A DNA stretch of 64,000 nucleotides from Phocaeicola vulgatus ATCC 8482 (GTDB taxonomy: Bacteria; Bacteroidota; Bacteroidia; Bacteroidales; Bacteroidaceae): positions 1,426,001 through 1,490,000 of the forward strand of contig NC_009614.1 of assembly GCF_000012825.1 (NCBI RefSeq), in the 5' to 3' direction. Below, one piece after another: positions 41,549 through 50,675 of the stretch (its first letter is position 1; each line of letters opens with the position of its first letter). The position numbers and the translations under genes were made by a program. The notes under the pieces are model-generated. The model saw only the letters and a list, made by a program, of their open reading frames with translations, was not told the origin of the DNA and did no database searches.

Positions 41549-41965
41549 ATCCGATTATCGTGACCTAAGCCTTTTCATGCGGCAGGTTAAGCCCTATCCA
41601 CCTTATCATTAAGCATTTTCTTACGGCAGACTTCTACAGTCGCCGGCAGTGCTCCGTACAGTCCACTGCAACAGACCGTACGGACTACCATAGCAGACTG
41701 TACAGTCCACTGTAGCGGTCTATACTGGTTTACCGTATAAAAGACCTTAACCTAACCATCAATCAAGCTTAACCATAGAGTAGAAAAAGATTAGGAATCC
41801 AAAGGTTTCCTTCATCTGTACAAACTGAAATTTCAGAACACAGTATACAAACCAGCAATAAAACATAGAAATTCCGTTAAGGACTGAAAGAAACATTTTC
41901 TGCCGCATTCCCTAAGGATAACACTAAATAACAGACCATTGCCTCCCTATTCCAACTTTCTTTCG
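41549..41965. other. Gene-free stretch with repeat cluster
   Basis: No reading frame of note. Contains the imperfect tandem and palindromic repeats at 41633-41735; the rest is plain AT-rich leader to the DUF2723 gene. Confidence 0.5.
41633..41735. repeat. Imperfect 44-bp tandem repeat with palindromes
   Basis: GTACAGTCCACTG occurs at 41656-41668 and again at 41700-41712, with related sequence continuing after each, giving a 44-bp period. The second copy contains the perfect 12-bp palindrome GACTGTACAGTC (41696-41707); the first copy can fold with CCGTACGGA further on into an 11-bp stem with one mismatch. A further ACAGTC lies at about 41636. Confidence 0.6.
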
Positions 41966-41973
41966 TATCTTTG
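41966..41973 (+). promoter_or_regulatory. Promoter -7 box for the DUF2723 gene
   Basis: Perfect TATCTTTG, 35 bp before the ATG at 42009. Confidence 0.55.
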
Positions 41974-42008
41974 CGCCCATTGAACGTTAACGAAACAATA
42001 ATATATTC

Positions 42009-45000
42009 ATGAAACAGTACAAATTAGTCAACAACCTGGTAGGTTGGTTAGCTTTTGTCATCGCAGCTTATACTTACTGCATGACTATAGAACCGACAGC
42101 CAGTTTCTGGGATTGTCCGGAGTTCATCACCACCGGCTATAAATTAGAGGTAGGCCACCCGCCCGGTGCACCCTTCTTTATGCTTACCGCCAACTTATTC
42201 AGCCAATTTACAAGCGACCCCAGTCAAGTAGCCAGAATGGTCAATACCATGAGCGCTCTGATGAGTGCGGCTTGTATCCTGTTCCTTTTCTGGAGTATAA
42301 CCCATCTGGTGAAAAAACTGATATGCCCCGATGACAAGGAGATGACCTTGGGCAAACTCATTACCATTATGGGGTCAGGACTGGTGGGAGCCTTGGCTTA
42401 TACATGGAGCGACACCTTCTGGTTCAGTGCCGTAGAAGGCGAAGTATACGCTTACTCCAGTCTCTTCACCGCAGTCGTATTCTGGTTGATTCTAAAATGG
42501 GAATCCGTTGCCAACGAGCCTCACAGCGACCGCTGGCTGGTTCTGATTGCTTACCTGACCGGACTTTCCATCGGTGTGCACTTGCTGAACTTATTGTGTA
42601 TTCCGGCCATTGTACTGGTGTACTATTATAAAAAGAATCCCGATGCCAACCTCAAAGGCAGTCTGCTGGCACTTACAGGCTCCATGGTGTTGGTTGCAGC
42701 AGTGCTGTACGGTATCGTGCCGGGCGTAGTAAAAGTGGGAGGATGGTTCGAACTGCTGTTCGTCAACAGTTTCGGTATGCCTTTCAACAGCGGTCTGATA
42801 GTCTACATCATTCTACTCGCCGCATCCATTATCTGGGGTGTTTACGAAAGCTATACGGAAAAGAGCCGCAAACGCATGAATATCTCCTTCATGGTAACTA
42901 TCGCCATGCTGGGCATCCCTTTCTATGGCTACGGATGGAGCAGCGCCTTGATAGGCATTATCATACTAGGAATCTTGGGCGTTTATCTGTTTGCTGATTT
43001 GAACAAGAAATATCAGATTAGCGCACGTACTTTAAACACCTCTTTGCTGTGCATCATGATGATTATGGTAGGATACTCCTCATACGCCTTGATTGTGATC
43101 CGCTCTACCGCCAATACTCCGATGGACCAGAACTCTCCGGAAGACATCTTCACTTTAGGAGAATACCTGGGCCGCGAGCAATATGGAACCCGTCCTTTGT
43201 TCTACGGACAGACATACGCCTCCAAACCGGCACTGAAAGAAGTGGACGGAGGATGTGTATATGACGTGACGGAAGGCGCTCCCGTGTATCAACGGAAGGA
43301 GAAAGCGACTCCCGATGAAAAGGACAGCTACGAAGTAGTGCGTCATAAGACCGATTACAAGTATGCACAAAATATGCTCTTCCCGCGCATGTACAGCGAT
43401 GCACACGCACAGGCCTACGAAGACTGGCTGGGCGGCATCAAAGGCGTGCAGGTTCCTTACGACCAGTGCGGACAGATGGTGATGGTGAAAGTCCCGACCC
43501 AATGGGATAACATCAAGTTCTTCTTTATCTACCAGTTGAACTACATGTACTGGAGATATTTCATGTGGAACTTTGCCGGACGCCAGAATGACATACAGGG
43601 ACAGGGTGAAATAGAACATGGCAACTGGATTACCGGAATACCGTTTGTGGACAAGTTCCTGGTGGGCGACCAAAGCCTGCTCCCCTCCGACCTGAAAAAC
43701 AACAAAGGGCACAATGTATTCTATTGCCTGCCGTTGATTCTGGGACTTATCGGTCTGTTCTGGCAGGCTTACAAGACAAAACGTATCACGACTCCGAATG
43801 GGGAAGAGATAGAAGAACCGATAGGTATCCAGCAATTCTGGATCGTATTCTTCCTGTTCTTCATGACCGGTCTGGCCATCGTGCTTTATTTGAACCAGAC
43901 CCCGATGCAGCCCCGCGAACGTGACTATGCATACGCAGGTTCGTTCTATGCATTTGCCATCTGGATAGGCATGGGTGTGGCGGGTATTGCCCAATGGCTG
44001 CAAGGCAAACTGGGTGAGAAACCGGCTTCCGTCATTGCAACTGTAGTTTGTCTGTTCGTACCCATCCAAATGGTGAGCCAGACGTGGGACGACCACGACC
44101 GCAGCAACCGTTATGTGGCACGCGACTTCGGACAAAACTACCTGAGCACCGTACAGGAAGAAGGTAACCCGATTATCTTTACCAATGGTGACAACGATAC
44201 TTTCCCCTTGTGGTACAACCAGGAAACGGAAGGTTTCCGTACCGATGTACGTGTATGTAACCTGAGTTACCTGCAAACGGACTGGTACATCGACCAAATG
44301 AAGCGTCAGGCATACGACTCCCCGGCAGTGCCTATCGAATGGAGCCGTCTGGAATATGTACAGGGGCATAATGAAGGAGTGGCTGTACGTCCGGAAGTGA
44401 TGGAAAGCATCAATAACTTCTACAAGCAGAACCCGGAAGAAGCCGCCAAGGAATTCGGAGACAACCCGTATGAATTGAAAAATATTCTGAAATACTGGGT
44501 ACGCTCACCCAAAGAAGGTTTACAGCTGATACCGACGGACAGCATCGTCATCAAGCTGGACAAGGAGGCAGTGAAACGCTCGGGCATGATGATTCCCGAC
44601 TCCCTGCATGGTGAAATCCCCGATTACATGAGTATCTCCCTGAAAGGCAAACGTATGCTGTACAAGAGCGAGCTGATGATGCTTGAGATGCTGGCAAATA
44701 CCAACTGGGAACGTCCGTTGTACATGGCTATTACGGTGGGTAGCGACAATCATCTGAATTTGGGCAACAACTTCATGCAGGAAGGTCTTGCCTACCGCAT
44801 CACCCCGTTCAACACCACCCGGCTGAACGCACGCATCGACAGCGAGAAAATGTACGATAACCTGATGAACAAGTTCAAGTTCGGAGGAATCAACAACCCG
44901 GATATCTATATCGACGAGACTGTGATGCGTATGTGCCAGACCCACCGCCGTATGTTTATACAGCTGGCTACCCAGTTGATAAAAGAAGGCAAGAAAGACA

Positions 45001-45413
45001 AGGCGTTGAAAGCCCTTGACTACTGTTCGGAAGTAATCCCAAGCACCACCGTGCCCCACGATTACATCATGAGCAGTTCAAAAGAAATGGCCGACGATTA
45101 TCTGGCGTTAGGTGAAAAAGAAAAAGGAGAAGCCATTCTGAATGATCTGGCAAACAAATCGGTGGAATACATCACCTGGTACCTGAGTCTGGATGACCAA
45201 CGCCTGCAAGGTTCATACGAGGACTGTCTGCGCAATTTCTATATTCTGGATGAGATCAACAAGAGCCTTGCCCGCGCAAATGCTGCCGGCGGTGTACAAG
45301 GTGAAGGTGAACAACAGAAAAAATCAGATATGGCAAGCCACTATGCCAAGAAGTTTGAAGACCTCTATGAGGTGTTCAACAAACGTGTAGGCGGCGGAGC
45401 AGGCAGAAAGTAA
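42009..45413 (+). CDS. DUF2723 (protein O-mannosyltransferase-like) large membrane protein
   Basis: 1134 residues. The N-terminal part (about 1-390) has around ten membrane segments and the DUF2723 start: TIEPTASFWDCPEFITTGYKLEV, then VGHPPGAPFF, where the acidic and HPPG residues correspond to the catalytic first loop of GT-C enzymes. A second membrane block is at about 565-700. The C-terminal part is soluble, with helical repeats (about 980-1100). This family is grouped with GT-C glycosyltransferases and is expected to glycosylate proteins or lipids in the periplasm with a lipid-linked sugar donor. It ends at a perfect terminator. Confidence 0.87.
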   Translation: MKQYKLVNNLVGWLAFVIAAYTYCMTIEPTASFWDCPEFITTGYKLEVGHPPGAPFFMLTANLFSQFTSDPSQVARMVNTMSALMSAACILFLFWSITHLVKKLICPDDKEMTLGKLITIMGSGLVGALAYTWSDTFWFSAVEGEVYAYSSLFTAVVFWLILKWESVANEPHSDRWLVLIAYLTGLSIGVHLLNLLCIPAIVLVYYYKKNPDANLKGSLLALTGSMVLVAAVLYGIVPGVVKVGGWFELLFVNSFGMPFNSGLIVYIILLAASIIWGVYESYTEKSRKRMNISFMVTIAMLGIPFYGYGWSSALIGIIILGILGVYLFADLNKKYQISARTLNTSLLCIMMIMVGYSSYALIVIRSTANTPMDQNSPEDIFTLGEYLGREQYGTRPLFYGQTYASKPALKEVDGGCVYDVTEGAPVYQRKEKATPDEKDSYEVVRHKTDYKYAQNMLFPRMYSDAHAQAYEDWLGGIKGVQVPYDQCGQMVMVKVPTQWDNIKFFFIYQLNYMYWRYFMWNFAGRQNDIQGQGEIEHGNWITGIPFVDKFLVGDQSLLPSDLKNNKGHNVFYCLPLILGLIGLFWQAYKTKRITTPNGEEIEEPIGIQQFWIVFFLFFMTGLAIVLYLNQTPMQPRERDYAYAGSFYAFAIWIGMGVAGIAQWLQGKLGEKPASVIATVVCLFVPIQMVSQTWDDHDRSNRYVARDFGQNYLSTVQEEGNPIIFTNGDNDTFPLWYNQETEGFRTDVRVCNLSYLQTDWYIDQMKRQAYDSPAVPIEWSRLEYVQGHNEGVAVRPEVMESINNFYKQNPEEAAKEFGDNPYELKNILKYWVRSPKEGLQLIPTDSIVIKLDKEAVKRSGMMIPDSLHGEIPDYMSISLKGKRMLYKSELMMLEMLANTNWERPLYMAITVGSDNHLNLGNNFMQEGLAYRITPFNTTRLNARIDSEKMYDNLMNKFKFGGINNPDIYIDETVMRMCQTHRRMFIQLATQLIKEGKKDKALKALDYCSEVIPSTTVPHDYIMSSSKEMADDYLALGEKEKGEAILNDLANKSVEYITWYLSLDDQRLQGSYEDCLRNFYILDEINKSLARANAAGGVQGEGEQQKKSDMASHYAKKFEDLYEVFNKRVGGGAGRK

Positions 45414-45416
45414 ATA

Positions 45417-45450
45417 AAAGGTGTGGATTCTGCGGTGAATCCACACCTTT
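45417..45450. terminator. Terminator after the DUF2723 gene
   Basis: A perfect 14-bp stem (45417-45430 with 45437-45450) and a 6-nt loop. Its right end overlaps the promoter box of the next gene. Confidence 0.7.
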
Positions 45451-45457
45451 ATATTTG
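45450..45457 (+). promoter_or_regulatory. Promoter -7 box for the polysaccharide deacetylase gene
   Basis: Perfect TATATTTG, 26 bp before the ATG at 45484 and abutting the preceding terminator. Confidence 0.5.
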
Positions 45458-45483
45458 TATAACCAACAAAAGCACACACATTC

Positions 45484-46095
45484 ATGTTTATAGAACAACC
45501 CCCGCTGATACTCCGCTGGCTTTATCCACGCGCCTTCTGGCGAATGGACAAGAATGAAAAAGCGGTCTATCTGACTTTCGATGACGGGCCGATTCCCGAA
45601 ATCACACCGTGGGTACTCGATTTATTAGACAAGTACAATATCAAGGCTACCTTCTTTTTGGTGGGCGACAATGTGCGCAAGCATCCCAAGGAATTCCAGA
45701 TGATTGTAGAACGGGGACATCGTTTGGGAAATCATACTTTTAACCATATCCGGGGATTCGAATACCGAAGCAAGAACTATCTGGCCAATACGGACAAAGC
45801 AAACGAGCTGATCCATACCAACCTGTTCCGTCCGCCACATGGCCACATGCGCTGGATGCAGTACATGGTGCTGCGGCATAAATACCAGATCGTAATGTGG
45901 GACTTGGTTACCCGTGACTATAGCAACAAGCTGAATGGAAGACAGGTACTGAGGAAGGTAAAACATTATGTGAGGAATGGCTCCATCATTACTTTCCATG
46001 ACTCCATCAAGGCAGAGAAAAACATGAAATACGCCTTGCCCCGGGCCATAGAATGGCTGTTGGAACAAGGCTATGAATTCAAGGTATTTGACTGA
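45484..46095 (+). CDS. Polysaccharide deacetylase (NodB/CE4 domain)
   Basis: 203 residues consisting of little more than the NodB domain: AVYLTFDDGPIPEITPWVLD (catalytic Asp and metal Asp), FFLVGDNV, RLGNHTFNH (metal His pair), the RPPHGHMRW motif and ITFHDSIKA. It removes N- or O-acetyl groups from a polysaccharide, possibly peptidoglycan or a surface glycan. I see no signal peptide in MFIEQPPLILRWLYPRAFW, though a weak N-terminal membrane anchor is possible. The end of the gene is built into the terminator that follows. Confidence 0.88.
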   Translation: MFIEQPPLILRWLYPRAFWRMDKNEKAVYLTFDDGPIPEITPWVLDLLDKYNIKATFFLVGDNVRKHPKEFQMIVERGHRLGNHTFNHIRGFEYRSKNYLANTDKANELIHTNLFRPPHGHMRWMQYMVLRHKYQIVMWDLVTRDYSNKLNGRQVLRKVKHYVRNGSIITFHDSIKAEKNMKYALPRAIEWLLEQGYEFKVFD

Positions 46096-46119
46096 TAAAG
46101 CCAAATACCTTGTTTTTTT
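46080..46119 (+). terminator. Terminator overlapping the deacetylase stop codon
   Basis: A perfect 11-bp stem (46080-46090 with 46102-46112) followed by seven T. The left arm lies inside the coding sequence and the stop codon is in the loop. Confidence 0.8.
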
Positions 46120-46152
46120 CGTGGCGTATACGCATACCCTCTTGTATATGTA

Positions 46153-47325
46153 TCATTTTATGGCAACTGCCAATGGATTACGTATCTTCCGGGCATATTC
46201 TTCCAAATATTTATTCCAATCGGTATCGGCTTCGAAACCATATTTGCTCCAGCCTGATCCCCAATAATAAATATACTCGGCTCCCGGTTCATAATCATTA
46301 ACCGCCAACACATGGCCCAAAGCATCCCCACGTTCCTTCCGTTCCTTTTCGGAGAACACTTGGGCAAACGCTCCTTTGACGGTAGCCGGGAATACGGCTC
46401 CTATGTAAATCACTCCATTGTTATTGGCAGCATTCTCCGTAGAGTCTGCATAAGCTATATAGCCTGCGTCTGCATCAAAACTATATCCCATAGGATTCTG
46501 TTTGTGCAATACAATGCCGGTCACCACCGGAGTGATTTCCTGCAAATTGTCAAAAGAAACCACAGTCTTGTTCAACTGCGACCCCTTGTCCAAAGAAATG
46601 ATACGCGTTTCTATCACACTTGAATCCCCTTTTACAACCAACGGATTATAGACCAACTTAGCTGTGAATCGGAGCGGACCGTTATCCAAGATTTCACAAT
46701 CCTTGTAACAATAGGGATAAACAATGGTACTATCAGGGAATAAAGCAGCTGTTCCTCCACCCAGAGTCGGGCCCACTGCATAGCAGTCCATTCCGTTTCC
46801 ATGATCTACATGATAAGAAATACCCCGGTTCAAGTCACCGTCATAACGATCCTCCACTACCGGTTCGGACACACTTTTAGTCCAGATATCATAACCAAAG
46901 GCACGCTCGCCCTTCTCCTGCAAAGCAGGACCGTATGCACGATAAGCGGCACGGTCATTCTCCCATGCCACATCATCCAGACGTTCGGGATATTGACGCC
47001 CGCAAGCAACCACATCCACCGGCTGCGGAGTTCCTTCTGCAATTGTATAAACAGCCGAGGCATCCCCTTTCACCGAAGCAGGAAAGATAAGCATATCATC
47101 GTATGTTATCTGATAAGGTACTTCAAGCCCGTTCTCGTCCAATACGATAACCTGTGCCGTATCGGGTAATTGTAGTTTGCCTGTTATTTCAGCCATAGAG
47201 ATTTCCACCATTTCCCCATTTCTGTCAATGGGAAGCGGATTGGTTATAGTGACAGTCACCGGCTCCTTTTGCGAACAGGAAAACATAGCTAACGCCGTTG
47301 CGACTGCTAAAAAGATTTTTTTCAT
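46153..47325 (-). CDS. DUF4861 family lipoprotein
   Basis: About 390 residues from the ATG at 47325. The lipoprotein signal MKKIFLAVATALAMFSC gives a Cys at 17. The body starts with VTVTITNPLPIDRNGEMVEI, and has RAYGPALQEKGERAFGYDIW and HVDHGNGMDCYAVGPTLGGG, the pattern of DUF4861 proteins found in pectin and uronate utilisation clusters. The activity is not established. A frame extending to 47391 exists, but the promoter box at 47361-47354 lies within that extension, so the start at 47325 is right. It follows kduD but has its own promoter. Confidence 0.8.
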   Translation of the reverse strand: MKKIFLAVATALAMFSCSQKEPVTVTITNPLPIDRNGEMVEISMAEITGKLQLPDTAQVIVLDENGLEVPYQITYDDMLIFPASVKGDASAVYTIAEGTPQPVDVVACGRQYPERLDDVAWENDRAAYRAYGPALQEKGERAFGYDIWTKSVSEPVVEDRYDGDLNRGISYHVDHGNGMDCYAVGPTLGGGTAALFPDSTIVYPYCYKDCEILDNGPLRFTAKLVYNPLVVKGDSSVIETRIISLDKGSQLNKTVVSFDNLQEITPVVTGIVLHKQNPMGYSFDADAGYIAYADSTENAANNNGVIYIGAVFPATVKGAFAQVFSEKERKERGDALGHVLAVNDYEPGAEYIYYWGSGWSKYGFEADTDWNKYLEEYARKIRNPLAVAIK

Positions 47326-47353
47326 ACTATTTATTGTTTGTCGAACTGAAAGA

Positions 47354-47361
47354 CAAAAATA
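47354..47361 (-). promoter_or_regulatory. Promoter -7 box for the DUF4861 gene
   Basis: TATTTTTG on the minus strand, 28 bp before the ATG at 47325 and directly after the kduD terminator hairpin. Confidence 0.55.
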
Positions 47362-47362
47362 C

Positions 47363-47404
47363 AAAGAATCTGCAAGTATCAACAAAGACACAAGCAGATT
47401 CTTT
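47363..47404 (-). terminator. Hairpin between kduD and the DUF4861 gene
   Basis: A perfect 11-bp stem (47363-47373 with 47394-47404) with a 20-nt loop, followed on the minus strand by GTATTTTTG. It can end the kduI-kduD transcript. Confidence 0.6.
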
Positions 47405-47421
47405 CTATTTATATCTACTAA

Positions 47422-48225
47422 TTATTTAGGCTGCTTACCAATGTAGGCCAGAATACCGCCATCTACATAGAGAATATGGCCATTGACGGCATTAGATGCT
47501 TCGGATGCAAGGAATACGGCAGGACCGGTCAATTCCTGCGGATCCAACCAACGGCCGGCCGGAGTCTTGGCACAGATGAATGTATCAAACGGATGACGGC
47601 TTCCATCGGGCTGGATTTCACGTAACGGAGCTGTTTGCGGAGTAGCGATATAGCCCGGACCGATACCATTACACTGAATGTTGTATTCTCCGTATTCAGA
47701 ACAGATGTTACGGGTCAACATCTTCAAACCACCTTTAGCGGCAGCGTATGCAGAAACGGTTTCACGACCCAACTCAGACATCATAGAGCAGATATTGATG
47801 ATTTTTCCGTGTCCTTTTTCCATCATCGCAGGCAAAACCGCTTTAGAAACAATGAACGGAGCATTCAAATCAATATCAATAACACGGCGGAAATCGGCAG
47901 CTTCCATCTCGTGCATCGGAACGCGACGGATAATACCGGCATTGTTTACAAGAATATCGATGGTACCTACTTTTTTGGCAATAGTGGCAACCATAGCCTG
48001 TACGGCAGGTTCGTCAGTAACATCGCATACATATCCGTGTGCCTTGATTCCTTTTTCAGCGTAAGAAGCCAGACCTTTATCCACCAATTCCTGATTGATG
48101 TCGTTGAAACAGATGGTTGCGCCCTGTTCTGCAAAAGCAGATGCAATAGCAAAACCGATACCATAAGAAGCGCCTGTTACAAGAGCTACTTTACCTTCCA
48201 AAGAAAAATTCAAATACTGATTCAT
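47422..48225 (-). CDS. kduD: 2-dehydro-3-deoxy-D-gluconate 5-dehydrogenase (KduD)
   Basis: A 267-residue classical SDR. It has the NAD loop TGASYGIGFAIA (17-28), NNAGIIRR, the catalytic Ser in NICSMMSELG and the YAAAK pair near residue 160. Together with KduI upstream it converts 5-keto-4-deoxyuronate, formed from unsaturated galacturonate, to 2-keto-3-deoxygluconate (KDG). Cytoplasmic. It starts 36 bp after the kduI stop and the two form one transcript that ends at a hairpin after kduD. Confidence 0.9.
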   Translation of the reverse strand: MNQYLNFSLEGKVALVTGASYGIGFAIASAFAEQGATICFNDINQELVDKGLASYAEKGIKAHGYVCDVTDEPAVQAMVATIAKKVGTIDILVNNAGIIRRVPMHEMEAADFRRVIDIDLNAPFIVSKAVLPAMMEKGHGKIINICSMMSELGRETVSAYAAAKGGLKMLTRNICSEYGEYNIQCNGIGPGYIATPQTAPLREIQPDGSRHPFDTFICAKTPAGRWLDPQELTGPAVFLASEASNAVNGHILYVDGGILAYIGKQPK

Positions 48226-48261
48226 GATACTTATATTATTAAATTAATGAAGTTATATGAT

Positions 48262-49104
48262 TTATTTCAAGTCTGTAATCAATGAGAAGTCCTGATCACC
48301 GTAATCCAGATTCTCTCCACCCATACCCCAGATAAAGGTATAGTTGTGTGTTGCCGCCGCACTATGGATAGACCATTCGGGAGACAAGACTGCCTGATCG
48401 CCTTTCATCCATATATGACGGGTTTCATCCACTTCTCCCATAAAATGGCAAACAGCGTGTTCATCGGGCACTTCGAAATAGAAGTAGGCTTCCATACGGC
48501 GGCTGTGCACGTGCGCCGGCATGGTGTTCCACACACTTCCCGGTTTCAGTTCGGTCATTCCCATCTGCAACTGGCAGGTAGGCAATACCTGACTGACCAG
48601 CATCTTGTTGATGCAACGATGGTTGGACCCTTCCAATGAACCCATTTCAGCAACGATGGCATCTGCCTTGGTCACTTTTTTATCGGGATAGTTACGATGA
48701 GCGGTAACAGAGTTAAAATAGAATTTGGCAGGGTTCTTGACATCTTTACTTTCAAAAGTCACTTCCCGGTCTCCCGAACCCAGATAAAGCGCTTCTTTAT
48801 AATCCAGTTCGAACACGGCATCTCCGGCTTTGACCACACCGGGACCGCCCACATTGAAGATCCCCATTTCACGGCGGGTAAGGAAATAAGGCGCTTTCAA
48901 CGGATCGATAGCCTCCAGCTTCAATACCTCCCCTACGGGTCTGGCTCCTCCTACAATCATGCGGTCATACATGGAATAAACCATGTTCACCTCATTGTCC
49001 GAAAATACTTTTTCCATTAAGAAATCCCGTCGTATCCTTTGGGTGTCATAGCCTTTGGCATCTTCGGGATGCGCGGCATAACGGATTTCATAATTTGTCT
49101 TCAT
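48262..49104 (-). CDS. kduI: 5-dehydro-4-deoxy-D-glucuronate isomerase (KduI)
   Basis: 280 residues, the length of the family. The cupin zinc ligands are H198, H200 (MPAHVHSRRMEAYFYFE), E205 and H247 (PEWSIHSAAATHNY), two residues offset from the E. coli enzyme. It isomerises 5-keto-4-deoxyuronate to 3-deoxy-D-glycero-2,5-hexodiulosonate, the KduD substrate, in pectin breakdown. Cytoplasmic. First gene of the kduI-kduD unit. Confidence 0.93.
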   Translation of the reverse strand: MKTNYEIRYAAHPEDAKGYDTQRIRRDFLMEKVFSDNEVNMVYSMYDRMIVGGARPVGEVLKLEAIDPLKAPYFLTRREMGIFNVGGPGVVKAGDAVFELDYKEALYLGSGDREVTFESKDVKNPAKFYFNSVTAHRNYPDKKVTKADAIVAEMGSLEGSNHRCINKMLVSQVLPTCQLQMGMTELKPGSVWNTMPAHVHSRRMEAYFYFEVPDEHAVCHFMGEVDETRHIWMKGDQAVLSPEWSIHSAAATHNYTFIWGMGGENLDYGDQDFSLITDLK

Positions 49105-49153
49105 AAGCAGCTATTTTATGTTTTTATAGTATTCCGAATTATTTCGACTTGGG

Positions 49154-49161
49154 CAAAGTTA
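49154..49161 (-). promoter_or_regulatory. Promoter -7 box for kduI-kduD
   Basis: Perfect TAACTTTG on the minus strand, about 50 bp before the ATG at 49104. Confidence 0.55.
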
Positions 49162-49274
49162 CGAAACAATCTTGTTCCGATGCTGCAAAAATCGTTCAGA
49201 ATAGGTATAAATTTTGTCCTATTATATGCAAAATCTGCTACTTAATACGTTTCAGAACATTCAAAAACTCAAAT

Positions 49275-50675
49275 TCAACGAGATAAAATATCACAAAACT
49301 TATCTTGAAATGCACGCGCCCGGCTTAATTTCAGTACATTCTGATTGATGATAACAAAGGCCAGTTGATGTCCGTCAGCAGCTTTTACATAGCCTGCCAG
49401 CGAGCTGACTCCGGTTACAGAACCTGTTTTTGCATGCACATTTCCACGGGCCTTGGTCTGCTTCATCCGGTTTTGTAAAGTACCGTCCACTCCGGCTATG
49501 GGCAGGGACTCATAGAAAGGAAGAAAAATTTCCCGATGATAGTAGGCATATTTCAAATACTCCAATAGTAAACGTGGAGAGATATAATTATAAACGGAAA
49601 CACCGCTGCCGTCCGCTATCTTATAGTTCTCCGGGTTAAACCCTAAAGCTGTTTTCATAAAGGCGTGAATGGCATCGGTTCCATCTTCTCCCGTCACCCG
49701 TTTATGCAGGGAACGCTTGGCAGCCAAATGATAAAACATCGATTCGGCGCACAAGTTATCACTTTTCTTCAAAGCTCTTTCCAACACTTCCTTGAGTGGT
49801 CTTCGGACGGTATAAAGCGTAACTATACTGTCGGCCGTTACAGGACAATCGGCATACGTGCAAGTTCGCGCTTCAATTCCTTTGCTGCGCAAACGGCTGA
49901 CAAAGGTATGGAAAAAGAAATCTTTGGAAGTATATACATTCAATTTCTCAGTATAGGGATAAGAAACATTTCCGGAAACGGTAATGATATTGCCATTGCT
50001 GAGCCAGTTGCGGGTGATTTTCAGCTTCCCGGCTTGCGGATTACGGCTCACCCCATGATTATGAACCTGATAATAATCGGAAACCGGCGTACAAACGACT
50101 TTAGGCAACGAGTCCTTCTGAGCAGGAGAGACCGATACATCCACGCAGCCCCTATTCAGCATGAGAGGGGAAAGATAGGGCTGGAAGGAGTAAGGAGTAT
50201 CGTCCCAACACCAGCCGGAACCCCAATAAACCGAGTCCGTCATGGAAACATCCGCCGCAAGGGTGTCTGTCACATAACGGATGCCTTGACTTGCCAACGC
50301 ATCTACCAGACGGTCCAGATCCTCGTCCATAAATTCCGGATCAAAACCGCCTATCAGATACAGACTGCCTTTCAACGTGTCATTTTCTATTTTTCCACGA
50401 TAACGAAGACCGGTATCCATGGTATAATCCGCTCCCAGTTGCGCCAAGGCGGTAACCGAAGTGATTATCTTCTCAACAGAAGCAGGACGGTATAGTTTCT
50501 CGTCCTGATAACGGTAAACGGATTTCCCGGTGGTCAGATCGAATACGGCAATACCCACTTCGGATGTTTTCAGAACTTCCTCATGCAGTAAAGCGTCCAG
50601 CCGCTGAGATAGCGGCTGGGCGTTTATGAAGTGAATAGATAAAATCAGTAAAAAGAAAAATAAAACTCGTTTCAT
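49275..50675 (-). CDS. dacB: D-alanyl-D-alanine carboxypeptidase/endopeptidase, PBP4 type
   Basis: 466 residues with a signal peptide ending near INA (residue 19). It has the three penicillin-binding motifs: SVEK (S66 and K69), KSDNLCAE (SxN, near 309) and HAKTGSVTG (KTG, near 416), with the long insert between motifs 1 and 2 typical of class C low-mass PBP4 enzymes. It trims D-Ala from peptidoglycan peptides and can cut cross-links in the periplasm. Its ATG overlaps the lpdA stop by one base (TAATG), so the two are translationally coupled although functionally unrelated. Confidence 0.9.
   Translation of the reverse strand: MKRVLFFFLLILSIHFINAQPLSQRLDALLHEEVLKTSEVGIAVFDLTTGKSVYRYQDEKLYRPASVEKIITSVTALAQLGADYTMDTGLRYRGKIENDTLKGSLYLIGGFDPEFMDEDLDRLVDALASQGIRYVTDTLAADVSMTDSVYWGSGWCWDDTPYSFQPYLSPLMLNRGCVDVSVSPAQKDSLPKVVCTPVSDYYQVHNHGVSRNPQAGKLKITRNWLSNGNIITVSGNVSYPYTEKLNVYTSKDFFFHTFVSRLRSKGIEARTCTYADCPVTADSIVTLYTVRRPLKEVLERALKKSDNLCAESMFYHLAAKRSLHKRVTGEDGTDAIHAFMKTALGFNPENYKIADGSGVSVYNYISPRLLLEYLKYAYYHREIFLPFYESLPIAGVDGTLQNRMKQTKARGNVHAKTGSVTGVSSLAGYVKAADGHQLAFVIINQNVLKLSRARAFQDKFCDILSR

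Noticed and set aside
43155-44369. Minus-strand open frame of 404 codons inside the DUF2723 gene
   Set aside because: The plus-strand DUF2723 protein is continuous and recognisable; the opposite frame is a by-product of codon usage.
49665-50495. Plus-strand open frame of 276 codons inside dacB
   Set aside because: Antisense to a clear PBP4 gene with all three active-site motifs.
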